Positions 8,607 through 15,936 of a DNA stretch of 64,000 nt are shown here, in pieces; the first letter of the stretch is position 1, and each line of letters begins with the position of its first letter. The stretch lies in NCBI GenBank assembly GCA_023437365.1, contig JAEZGK010000081.1:95165-159164 (forward strand). Direction: 5' to 3'. The translations under genes and the position numbers were made by a program. The notes under the pieces were generated by a model, which saw only the letters and a program-made list of their open reading frames with translations, was not told the origin of the DNA and made no database searches. This stretch comes from Bacillota bacterium. Lineage in GTDB: Bacteria; Bacillota; Clostridia; Lachnospirales; Lachnospiraceae.

Positions 8607-8895
8607 AGCGTGCTATCCTGAGAGAAATAGTGTATATACAAGAGGCTGTTGCAAAACTCCTTGAATAACTTGTCTCTAAGGTAAGAAAAACTAACGCTCA
8701 AAAAGAGCATTGTAATATATTTTGCAATTAATACAGTTATTTCTGCATTTTATCTATTTCCTAAACTCTTACAGTTTGCTACGATACCTCAATCGATACA
8801 GAGGAGATCAGGAGCAGCTGTATGCTATTTCTGACAGGGTTGCTTCCAACTACAGTGACCCTGATTTTTCAAAATATGAGGCAGGGGGAGTTTTC
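8607..8895. other. Intergenic stretch with a possible decayed coding or IS end
   Basis: About 290 nt hold no convincing gene. At 8641-8657 a GAGGCTGTTGCAAAA motif resembles the hairpin cores at 13037 and 60504. The 170 nt before the carbamoyltransferase-like gene are open in its frame and look protein-like (YRGDQEQLYAISDRVASNY), but no good start precedes them. A remnant of an older gene is possible. Confidence 0.4.
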
Positions 8896-9804
8896 ATGAA
8901 GCATTTCATATCTTTACTGGATTATTCAAGTGAGGAATTAACAACAATACTGGATCGGGCTGACTATATGGAGAAGGCTTGGAAGGAAAACCGTATGCCG
9001 TCGAGTCTGGCTCATGAACAGGTTGGTCTATGGTTTTACGGTAATGGCTTTCGTAACAGGGTGGCGTTTGAAATCGGTCTGCAGGCTATGGGAGCCAAGG
9101 TATCCTATGTTCCAGGTGAATTGGGTATCCATGAGCCAATCGAGGATATAGGACAGTATCTCAGCAATTGGTTTACACTTCTGGTTGTACGGGCAAAAAG
9201 TCAGGAGGATCTGCTGTACCTGGCAGAAACCGCAACCATACCGGTGATTAATGCAAGAACAAATATCAGCCATCCCTGTGAGATTATGGGTGATCTACAG
9301 TTCCTCCGCCAATATAGAGGTGACTTGAAGGGGTTGAAGCTGGTCTTTGTGGGAGAAGTTACAAATATATGTATGAGTTGGTTTGAGGCAGCAGTCAAAT
9401 TCCCTATCAGTGTGGTTCAAGTGGCACCGGAGGGTTATGAGGCAGACAAGACTTTTCTTGAAGCTCTGAATCAGGAAGCAGTCGGCAGTATAACCACAAG
9501 CAATGATATGGAGGAAGCCATCTATCATACAGATGTCATCTATACGGACTGTTGGCCGAAGGGGAACAGTCCCGAAGAAGAGATGTGTATCAGAAAAGCA
9601 TTTCTTCCTTACCAGATTACACAAAAACACCTAAGTAATTTATCAAAGCAAGGTGTATTTCTTCCTTGTCCTCCGGTGACCAGAGGCCAGGAGGTATCCT
9701 GCGATGCTATGGCTTCACAACTTTGCAAAAATCATATAGCAAAAAATTATCTGCTGCATAGCCAGAATGCCATAGCTGAGATGATGGTCCATATCAATAA
9801 ATAG
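8896..9804 (+). CDS. Diverged aspartate/ornithine carbamoyltransferase family protein
   Basis: The 302-residue protein has both family domains, including VVRAKSQEDLLYLAE, IPVINA, SHPCEIMGDL and an LxxLKLVFVGE second-domain start. The carbamoyl-phosphate loop, normally STRTRxSFE, reads GFRNRVAFE near residues 53-61. The serine and both threonines that bind the phosphate are therefore gone. The HPCQ motif reads HPCE. The C-terminal HCLP-type motif reads LPCPP. It may act on another substrate or be a non-catalytic relative; ordinary ornithine carbamoyltransferase activity is unlikely. GGGGGAG 6 nt before the ATG at 8896 fixes the start. Two isochorismatase-like genes follow. Confidence 0.75.
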   Translation: MKHFISLLDYSSEELTTILDRADYMEKAWKENRMPSSLAHEQVGLWFYGNGFRNRVAFEIGLQAMGAKVSYVPGELGIHEPIEDIGQYLSNWFTLLVVRAKSQEDLLYLAETATIPVINARTNISHPCEIMGDLQFLRQYRGDLKGLKLVFVGEVTNICMSWFEAAVKFPISVVQVAPEGYEADKTFLEALNQEAVGSITTSNDMEEAIYHTDVIYTDCWPKGNSPEEEMCIRKAFLPYQITQKHLSNLSKQGVFLPCPPVTRGQEVSCDAMASQLCKNHIAKNYLLHSQNAIAEMMVHINK

Positions 9805-9858
9805 AAAAGCATTATGGCAGAAAAGACAATTATTTCTGCAAATAGACCATATACGAAT

Positions 9859-9916
9859 ACTCCCTGTTTTGATAAGATAATCCCATCAAGGGTAACAATC
9901 AAGAGGGGAGTTTTTT
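9859..9916 (+). promoter_or_regulatory. Terminator-like hairpin overlapping the ribosome site of the next gene
   Basis: ACTCCC (9859-9864) pairs with GGGAGT (9906-9911), which is followed by a T-run. The 3' arm contains the GGGGAG ribosome site of the TTG-initiated gene at 9919. An inner TTGAT/ATCAA stem is also possible. Folding would both terminate transcription and hide the ribosome site, so it is a candidate attenuator. No ligand class is recognised. Confidence 0.5.
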
Positions 9917-9918
9917 AT

Positions 9919-10407
9919 TTGTCTAAAAAGGCTTTATTAATTTTGGATCTGCAAAAGGGTTGCCGGGAAGCAACCACCTGTAAATCTATCTTTGACGAAA
10001 CAGTACAGGGTATCAATGACATCAGTCAGGTTTTCCGAAAGGAGAAGCAGCCGGTTGTAGTAATACAACATATTGAGATGGGCGCTTTGAAGTCCGATGG
10101 TTTTGATAATGTAGATGAACTGGTTGTGTCAGAGTCAGACTATAGGATAGAAAAGAATTATTATAATTCCTTCTGGAAGACGGATTTGGAAGAAATCTTA
10201 AAGAAGGAAGAAGTGGACACAGTGGTAGTTGGTGGTTTTGCTGCCGAATTCTGTGTTGCAGCTACCTGTAACGGAGCATTGGAAAGGGGATTCAATGCAT
10301 TTTTACTAAAGAATGCAGTCGCTGGATTTACGGAGGTAGGGGTTGATTTGCTTCAGCAGTGGAGACCGTTGGTAACTGCAGAGGAATTAAAGAATGATTT
10401 AAAATAG
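9919..10407 (+). CDS. Isochorismatase-like cysteine hydrolase (copy 1)
   Basis: The 162-residue protein has the cysteine-hydrolase catalytic set: Asp in LLILDLQK near residue 10, Lys in the DYRIEKNYYNSFW block and Cys in GFAAEFCVAAT near residue 110. The family hydrolyses amides and carbamoyl compounds (nicotinamide, N-carbamoylsarcosine, ureidoacrylate) or isochorismate; the substrate here is unknown. A TTG at 9919 with GGGGAG upstream is taken as the start because the protein then aligns end to end with the paralogue at 10666. An in-frame ATG at 9814 would add 35 unrelated residues. It lies downstream of the carbamoyltransferase-like gene. Confidence 0.78.
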   Translation: MSKKALLILDLQKGCREATTCKSIFDETVQGINDISQVFRKEKQPVVVIQHIEMGALKSDGFDNVDELVVSESDYRIEKNYYNSFWKTDLEEILKKEEVDTVVVGGFAAEFCVAATCNGALERGFNAFLLKNAVAGFTEVGVDLLQQWRPLVTAEELKNDLK

Positions 10408-10470
10408 TTTGTATAGCGATAGCGTAACAGTAAGGGGAATGAAAGTAAAATAGAAGGCAGTTTGCCGGCG

Positions 10471-10550
10471 GAGTCATTGCAGCGTGCGATGACTCTGTTT
10501 TTTATGCTTCGCAATCCGCTCAGGCGCGAAAGTGTCAGCGGGCTGACACT
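10471..10550 (+). terminator. Tandem hairpins between the two isochorismatase-like genes
   Basis: The first hairpin (GAGTCAT...ATGACTC, 10471-10495) is followed by TGTTTTTT and is a good intrinsic terminator. The second is a perfect palindrome (AGTGTCAGC, GG, GCTGACACT, 10531-10550) with a weaker T-rich tail. The second paralogue therefore probably has its own promoter. Confidence 0.7.
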
Positions 10551-10665
10551 CTGTTCTGATTTATTTTATTCTGGTACAGGAAGAATGAATATGTTACAAT
10601 TTTCCTGTAGCAAAGGCACATGGAGGCTACTCGCGATTTAATTCATAAGATATGAGGAGGAGACT

Positions 10666-11151
10666 ATGTCAAAGACAGCATTTTTAATTGTGGACATGCA
10701 AAAGAACTGTAAGGAAGGGACATCCTGCAAGGCAGCCTTTGAAAAGGCAGTGGAATATATCAATGAAGTCAGCCAGTATTTTAGGGCTAAACAGTTACCG
10801 GTAGTCATAATACAGGACTGTGAAGACGGTGGACCGGAGACGGAGGGCTTTGCCTGCGTCGATGAGCTGGTGGTTTCGGAAAAGGATTACAGAGTAACCA
10901 AAAGCTTCTGTAATTCCTTTTGGCAAACAACTCTGGATGAGCTTCTGAAGAAAGAAGGAGTGGATTGTGTCATCATCAGCGGCTTTGCAGCAGAATACTG
11001 CGTGCTCTTTACCTATAACGGAGCTGTGGAGAGAGGATATCAGACTTTCTTACTTCAGAATGGAATTGCAGGCTTTTCGGAGGAGGAAATCAGGCGTATC
11101 CAGCAGCTCAGACCTGTAATTTCATACAAAGCTGTTGAATATTTCGTATAA
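10666..11151 (+). CDS. Isochorismatase-like cysteine hydrolase (copy 2)
   Basis: The 161-residue paralogue of the previous gene is roughly half identical by eye. It has the same candidate catalytic residues: Asp in FLIVDMQK, Lys in DYRVTKSFCNSFW and Cys in GFAAEYCVLFT. GAGGAGG precedes the ATG. The small family size, conserved triad and tandem arrangement indicate a duplication followed by substrate drift. Its 3' end is 17 nt from the AraC-type regulator, with which it is probably co-transcribed. The substrate cannot be read from the sequence. Confidence 0.82.
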   Translation: MSKTAFLIVDMQKNCKEGTSCKAAFEKAVEYINEVSQYFRAKQLPVVIIQDCEDGGPETEGFACVDELVVSEKDYRVTKSFCNSFWQTTLDELLKKEGVDCVIISGFAAEYCVLFTYNGAVERGYQTFLLQNGIAGFSEEEIRRIQQLRPVISYKAVEYFV

Positions 11152-11168
11152 TGGGGTAGGAGATCGGG

Positions 11169-12029
11169 ATGAATTACTACATTGATGTAATCAATGAGAC
11201 AGTGGATTATATTGAGGAGAATATTTCTGAGAAGCTTTCGCTGGGAGAACTGGCAAGACAATTCAAAATATCAGAGTTTCACTTTAACAGAATATTTAAA
11301 GCTGTGACAGGAACCTCACTGAAGCAATACATACTAGGGCGGAAGCTCACCAGGGCTGTGGACCTGATAAAGGAAACGGAAGCATCTGTTCTGGATATTT
11401 CACTCAATCTGGGCTTTGAATATCCGGAGGTATTCAGCCGCGCCTTCAAGAAACAATTCGGGATTGCACCCACGAGGCTTAGAGAAGAGTCTGTGTCAGT
11501 GGAGGGGGTGTCAAAGGTCGGTGTTGTGGAACGGGATATCGTAAATCATAAAGGGATGCTTTCGGTCAAGGGTAGCAAGGTATTTCTGGAGGGGTATGAA
11601 TTAGCGGGAATTAAACTGGAATTGAATGTGCTTCAAAGTGATTTCAGGCAGTCTCTTAAGACGCAGTCAGAGGATTATTTTAAGAAATCCTCTGAAGACA
11701 ATTCCTTACATCAGGATGAATTCTACACGGTGGTCAGTTGTCATGGTGATGACAGCGGGGATTACAGTATATTCTGCGCAAGAAAGCTTCAGGACAATTG
11801 TATATCGGTGAATTATCCTACCATGGCAATACCAATGGGCTGGTATGCCAAATTCGAATACCAGGGAAATATGTTTGATATTCAGGGGCCTCTGATGGAT
11901 GACTTGTACCGCTGGATAATGGTAAATGACGCAAAGCTTGCTAATATCGGTATCGGTATGATTGATATTTATCACAAGGATTATCCGGTGAATGACAGTG
12001 TCACCATTTTGTTTCCGATTACGGAATAA
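11169..12029 (+). CDS. AraC-family regulator with GyrI-like effector domain
   Basis: The 286-residue protein has two N-terminal helix-turn-helix motifs (residues ~8-105: LSLGELARQFKISEFHFNRIFKAVTG and VLDISLNLGFEYPEVFSRAFKKQFGIAP). A C-terminal domain of about 160 residues follows, of the GyrI/BmrR effector-binding type (MAIPMGWYAKFEYQG...DYPVNDSVTILFPI). Such Rob/SoxS-like proteins bind small amphipathic compounds. GGTAGGAG precedes the ATG. It probably controls the preceding hydrolase gene(s) or the esterase that follows, but no operator was identified. Confidence 0.85.
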   Translation: MNYYIDVINETVDYIEENISEKLSLGELARQFKISEFHFNRIFKAVTGTSLKQYILGRKLTRAVDLIKETEASVLDISLNLGFEYPEVFSRAFKKQFGIAPTRLREESVSVEGVSKVGVVERDIVNHKGMLSVKGSKVFLEGYELAGIKLELNVLQSDFRQSLKTQSEDYFKKSSEDNSLHQDEFYTVVSCHGDDSGDYSIFCARKLQDNCISVNYPTMAIPMGWYAKFEYQGNMFDIQGPLMDDLYRWIMVNDAKLANIGIGMIDIYHKDYPVNDSVTILFPITE

Positions 12030-12116
12030 ATAGCAAGATTAATCATGCAGAAGAACTCTTCTTCCCATACAATTAACCTATGGCGAATGCCGAAACGATG
12101 AAAGGATGGGAATAGA

Positions 12117-13007
12117 ATGAGTAGTATGCAAAGTGATTATGTTAGAAATATGATCAGGGAATCCGGTATGTGGAACCTGTCGCTTCCTGAGATAAGAAGC
12201 AATATGGAGAATCTGCAGTCCTCCGGTATACCTGAGGGGATCAGAAATACCAGAGAGAAGGTTGGAGGAGTGGATTGCGAGATCTTCTATTGTGAGGGAG
12301 CAGCGAAAGATAAGGTCATTCTGTACTATCACGGAGGCGGCTTTTGTCTGGGAATCTATTCCTCAAACAGGGATTTTGTTGCGGGATTAGCACTCAGATG
12401 TAAAGCAGATATCTATATGCCTGATTACAGACTTGCCCCTGAGAATCCATACCCTGCAGCGCTGGAGGATGCGGTCTGTGTATATCGGGGTATGATTGAT
12501 CAGGGATATCAGCCTGAGAATATCATCATTATGGGGGATTCCTCGGGAGGAGCGCTGTCTGTTTCAGGATTGCTTTCGCTGAAGGAGCAGGGAATACCGA
12601 TGCCAAAGGCATTGGCCTATATTACTCCGGTATTTGATCTGACAGGTAAATGCTCGACTTTTATTACCGAAAGGGAAAGAGACCCCTTCGGACAAGAGGA
12701 CCCTTTGTCGATTGCAAAGATTTATGTTGGGGGAAATGTTCCCTCCTCTCCAACCCTGTCTCCGCTGTTCGGAGATCTGCAGGGCTTGCCGCCGGTATTG
12801 ATTCACTCGGGAGAGTATGATGTGTTCTCAGGTGATTCCGAAAGCTTTGCTAAGGCAGTCTGTCTGGCCGGTGGAAAAGCGGAACATAAGAACTGGGAGG
12901 AGATGTGGCATATCTTCCACATGCAGGCAGCCTTTGTTCCGGAGGCTGAGCAGGCCCTGGAGGAAATGTGCTGCTACGTGAGGGAAGCCTTAGAAATTGT
13001 TTCATAG
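12117..13007 (+). CDS. Alpha/beta hydrolase, hormone-sensitive-lipase type esterase
   Basis: The 296-residue cytoplasmic enzyme shows the oxyanion motif YYHGGGFCLG near residue 71, the nucleophile GDSSGGA near residue 141, the acid in HSGEYDVF near 240 and the His in MWHIFHM near 268. This is the complete HSL/acetyl-esterase triad. These enzymes hydrolyse short-chain esters. It has no signal peptide. An A/G-rich sequence (AGGATGGG) precedes the ATG. It lies downstream of the AraC-type regulator. A long hairpin (13037-13089) follows it. Confidence 0.88.
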   Translation: MSSMQSDYVRNMIRESGMWNLSLPEIRSNMENLQSSGIPEGIRNTREKVGGVDCEIFYCEGAAKDKVILYYHGGGFCLGIYSSNRDFVAGLALRCKADIYMPDYRLAPENPYPAALEDAVCVYRGMIDQGYQPENIIIMGDSSGGALSVSGLLSLKEQGIPMPKALAYITPVFDLTGKCSTFITERERDPFGQEDPLSIAKIYVGGNVPSSPTLSPLFGDLQGLPPVLIHSGEYDVFSGDSESFAKAVCLAGGKAEHKNWEEMWHIFHMQAAFVPEAEQALEEMCCYVREALEIVS

Positions 13008-13036
13008 GGCTTGTTTCAACCAAGCAGCTGAATAGG

Positions 13037-13089
13037 AAGAGGCTGTTTCAAAGCAAATTCCGAGAATACCTTTTTTGAAACAGCCTCTT
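13037..13089. terminator. Bidirectional hairpin terminator with GGCTGTTTCAAA core
   Basis: A 16-bp stem (AAGAGGCTGTTTCAAA pairing with TTTGAAACAGCCTCTT) lies between the convergent esterase and aminotransferase genes. The core resembles the elements at 8641 and 60504, suggesting a dispersed repeat family. Confidence 0.7.
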
Positions 13090-13121
13090 AGATTTAAAAT
13101 ATGTAATCAGCTCCTATATAC

Positions 13122-14303
13122 TTAGGCATATCGGAAGAAGATTTCACCCAGTCTGCGGATACCCTCCTCGATGGTATCGGTATCCGAATTCGTATAATTT
13201 AAACGTAGGGTATTTACCTTCTCCTTATATGTATAGAAGGGGTCTCCCGGAACAAACATTACCTTTGCATTTTGTGCCTCCTCTAGCAGGTCCATGGCTG
13301 CTTTCCCATTGTTAAGGGTTGCCCATAGGAACATGCCGCCACGAGGTTTGGTATAGGACACATAAGCGGGAAAATGTCTTGTAATAGCCGCTATCATGGA
13401 ATCGCTCTGTTCTTTATATAATGCCCTGATTTTTGCGATATGCTGCTCATAATCGTTGTGGATCAGATAATCATAAATCAGATATTGGGCAAATACATTG
13501 GTGTGTAGATCAGAACCCTGCTTAGCGACATTGACATAGTTCATCAGCTCTTTATTCCTGGTGCAGAAGAAGCCAAGCCTCATTCCCGGAGTGATTGTCT
13601 TTGAGAAGGAACCGAACAGCACGCTGTACTCAAGCTTACCTGCTCCGATATAGGGAAGCGTTTCTCCGGAAAAATTCAATTCTCCGTAAGGATCATCCTC
13701 TACCAGTACAACTTTATATTTCTCAAGAAGCCTGCATACGGCTTCTCTTTTTGCTCCGGAATAAGAAAGTCCGGTTGGATTCTGATAATTTGGTACACTG
13801 TAAAATAATTTAACAGGATTATTTTGCAGTGCATTCTCTAATTCCTCGAGATTAATACCGTCCTCCTCCAGGGGGACAGGGATGAATTTTGGCTCATATA
13901 GGGAAAAAGCCTGGATTGCTCCCAGATACCCCGGTTCTTCAATGATGATGCCATCACCTTTGTTGATCAATGCTTTACCGATGAGATCCAATCCCTGTTG
14001 GGAACCGGTGGTTATCATAATATCCTCCGCCATATACTCCAAACCGAATCGTTTCTTATAACGCTCAGCAATATACTTCCTTAAGGGAAGATAACCTTCT
14101 GTTGTTGAATATTGAAACACTTTCTCTCCGCTGTTTTCAATAATCCGCTGGGAGGCTTCGGACAACTCCTGCAAAGGGAACGAGATCGGGTTCGGTAAAC
14201 CACCGGCGAAGGAGATAAACTCATCTGTTTCGGTCACCTTCAAAATCTGCCTCGTAAAAGAAGGCTTCGTATTCAGAATCCTATCGGAATATAATCCTCT
14301 CAT
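13122..14303 (-). CDS. PLP-dependent aminotransferase, class I/II (2-aminoadipate type)
   Basis: The 393-residue protein matches the group containing LysN/2-aminoadipate and aromatic aminotransferases. It has ISFAGGLPNPISFP near residue 30, TTGSQQGLDLIGKAL near 98, PNYQNPTGLSY near 170, DDPYGELNF and the PLP lysine in FGSFSKTITPGMRLGF near residue 236. Arg in LRLNYTN is the carboxylate-binding residue. It is divergent from a MocR-type regulator, which very probably controls it. The donor and acceptor cannot be fixed. The minus-strand promoter TTGTTC-17 nt-TATAAT lies at 14355-14383. Confidence 0.88.
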   Translation of the reverse strand: MRGLYSDRILNTKPSFTRQILKVTETDEFISFAGGLPNPISFPLQELSEASQRIIENSGEKVFQYSTTEGYLPLRKYIAERYKKRFGLEYMAEDIMITTGSQQGLDLIGKALINKGDGIIIEEPGYLGAIQAFSLYEPKFIPVPLEEDGINLEELENALQNNPVKLFYSVPNYQNPTGLSYSGAKREAVCRLLEKYKVVLVEDDPYGELNFSGETLPYIGAGKLEYSVLFGSFSKTITPGMRLGFFCTRNKELMNYVNVAKQGSDLHTNVFAQYLIYDYLIHNDYEQHIAKIRALYKEQSDSMIAAITRHFPAYVSYTKPRGGMFLWATLNNGKAAMDLLEEAQNAKVMFVPGDPFYTYKEKVNTLRLNYTNSDTDTIEEGIRRLGEIFFRYA

Positions 14304-14354
14304 AATTGCTCCTTTCTGGCTGGTAAAAAATATTCTTTACTTAAAATTTTTATC

Positions 14355-14457
14355 ATTATAGCACTGCATAAATAGACGAACAATATCTAAATTGTATGCA
14401 AAACAATTATTATATGGTTGATAATTGATGCAAACAATAGTATAATTGTCTGCAAAA
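14355..14457. promoter_or_regulatory. Divergent promoters with MocR-type direct repeats
   Basis: The minus strand has TATAAT (14355-14360) and TTGTTC (14378-14383) for the aminotransferase. The plus strand has TTGATA (14418-14423), 17 nt, TATAAT (14441-14446) for the regulator. Three direct repeats of a TTG-TGCAAA motif start near 14392, 14425 and 14446, and two of them continue into ACAAT. Such repeats are expected for a MocR dimer and lie across the regulator's promoter. Confidence 0.7.
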
Positions 14458-14506
14458 GAAACTTTGACTAATATATGCTAAGATAGGATGCAGAAAGGGA
14501 GGAGAC

Positions 14507-15913
14507 ATGCCGGTAAATTCTTTTGAGAACTATCCTATGAGTTGGAAGCCGGATCTAACCGATGCGGTAGGACCGTTATACAAAGCTTTGGCTGCGATGC
14601 TGGAGGAGGATATCAAAAACGGTACACTGATGCCCGGAACAAAGCTTCCTCCGCAGCGGGAGCTGGCGGATTACCTGGACGTCAATTTAAGTACAGTATC
14701 CAGAGCTTTTAAGCTCTGTGAGCAAAGCGGATTGGTCAGTGCCACGGTGGGCAATGGTACCTATATCTCTTCTGACGTAGGGACGAGTAGTATCCTTAGT
14801 CCTAATCCGGAGCATATGCAGGTGATTGAGATGGGAGCAATCCTTCCTCATGCGGAGCCGAATAAAATCATGATAGAATATATGCAGAAAATGCTTTCCG
14901 AGCCTGATTCGGATAAATTATTTCAATACGGCTCCATCGGCGGTACGACACGGCAGAAAGAGGCCGCCCTGCAATGGATCGCCAAGGTAGGATATCAGGT
15001 GGAGACAGAAAGTGTTCTGTTTGCAGCCGGAGGCCAGAATGCGATTGCTGCCATCCTAGCCTCATTATTCAAGGCAGGAGATCGGATCGGAACAGATCCG
15101 TTGACCTATCCCGGATTTAAGACCGCTGCCAAGATGCTTGGCATACAGCTGGTACCACTGGAATGGAAAGAGAACGAAATCACAGAGGAGGGCTTGATGA
15201 ATGCCTGTAGAAATGACAGGCTGAAGGGTCTATATATCATTCCGGACTATCATAATCCAACTACGCATACCATGAGCCTGACTACCAGAAAAATGATAGC
15301 AGAGGTAGCAAGGAAACAGAATATCATTGTAATCGAGGATGCAATCAATAGTATGTTGAAGGTTAATCCTCTGCCACCGGTGGCAGCCTTTGCACCGGAA
15401 CAGGTAATCCATATTCTCAGCCTATCCAAGGTGATTTCTCCCGGGCTTAGACTTGCCATGGTCTCGGCTCCGGAGGCATATCGTCAAGAGATTAATACCG
15501 GTATATATAATCAGAACATAACGGTGGCACCCTTCCTTCTGGAGCTTTCGGCCAGACTCATTCATACGAAAAAAGCGGACAGTATCGCAGCGGAACGCAG
15601 AGAATATACAAGACAGCAGAACCGGATCGTAAACCGTTATCTGGGAGAATTCGAGGTGCTTGGGGAGGAAAGCTGTCCGTTTCATTGGATACTGCTTCCG
15701 GAAGCTTTTACGGGGAAGAGCTTTGAGATCTGTGCCAGAAACGAAGGAGTCCAGGTATACTCGGGAGAACGTTTTCTGGTAGGGAATTCCCGGGCACCGG
15801 GTGCCGTAAGGATTTCTGTGACGGCTGCTAGGAATCCGTCAGAATTCGAGGAGGGAATAAAGATATTACGAAGAATCCTGGAGAGTGAAGATAAGACGGA
15901 GCTGCTGCTGTAG
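14507..15913 (+). CDS. MocR/PdxR-family regulator (GntR helix-turn-helix plus aminotransferase domain)
   Basis: The 468-residue protein has an N-terminal GntR winged helix (about residues 25-90: GTKLPPQRELADYLDVNLSTVSRAFKLCEQSGL). It is fused to a fold-type I aminotransferase domain with FAAGGQNAIAAILASLF, IPDYHNPTTHTMS and the PLP lysine in ILSLSKVISPGLRLA near residue 308. Family members bind PLP or an aldimine as effector. It probably regulates the divergent aminotransferase and itself through the repeats at 14392-14457. GGGAGGAG precedes the ATG. Confidence 0.9.
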   Translation: MPVNSFENYPMSWKPDLTDAVGPLYKALAAMLEEDIKNGTLMPGTKLPPQRELADYLDVNLSTVSRAFKLCEQSGLVSATVGNGTYISSDVGTSSILSPNPEHMQVIEMGAILPHAEPNKIMIEYMQKMLSEPDSDKLFQYGSIGGTTRQKEAALQWIAKVGYQVETESVLFAAGGQNAIAAILASLFKAGDRIGTDPLTYPGFKTAAKMLGIQLVPLEWKENEITEEGLMNACRNDRLKGLYIIPDYHNPTTHTMSLTTRKMIAEVARKQNIIVIEDAINSMLKVNPLPPVAAFAPEQVIHILSLSKVISPGLRLAMVSAPEAYRQEINTGIYNQNITVAPFLLELSARLIHTKKADSIAAERREYTRQQNRIVNRYLGEFEVLGEESCPFHWILLPEAFTGKSFEICARNEGVQVYSGERFLVGNSRAPGAVRISVTAARNPSEFEEGIKILRRILESEDKTELLL

Positions 15914-15936
15914 GGATCATACGTCAAGAAAAGGAA

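Noticed and set aside
8722..8895. N-terminal extension of the carbamoyltransferase-like protein
   Set aside because: The family starts near MKHFISLLDYS, and a strong ribosome site precedes the ATG at 8896.
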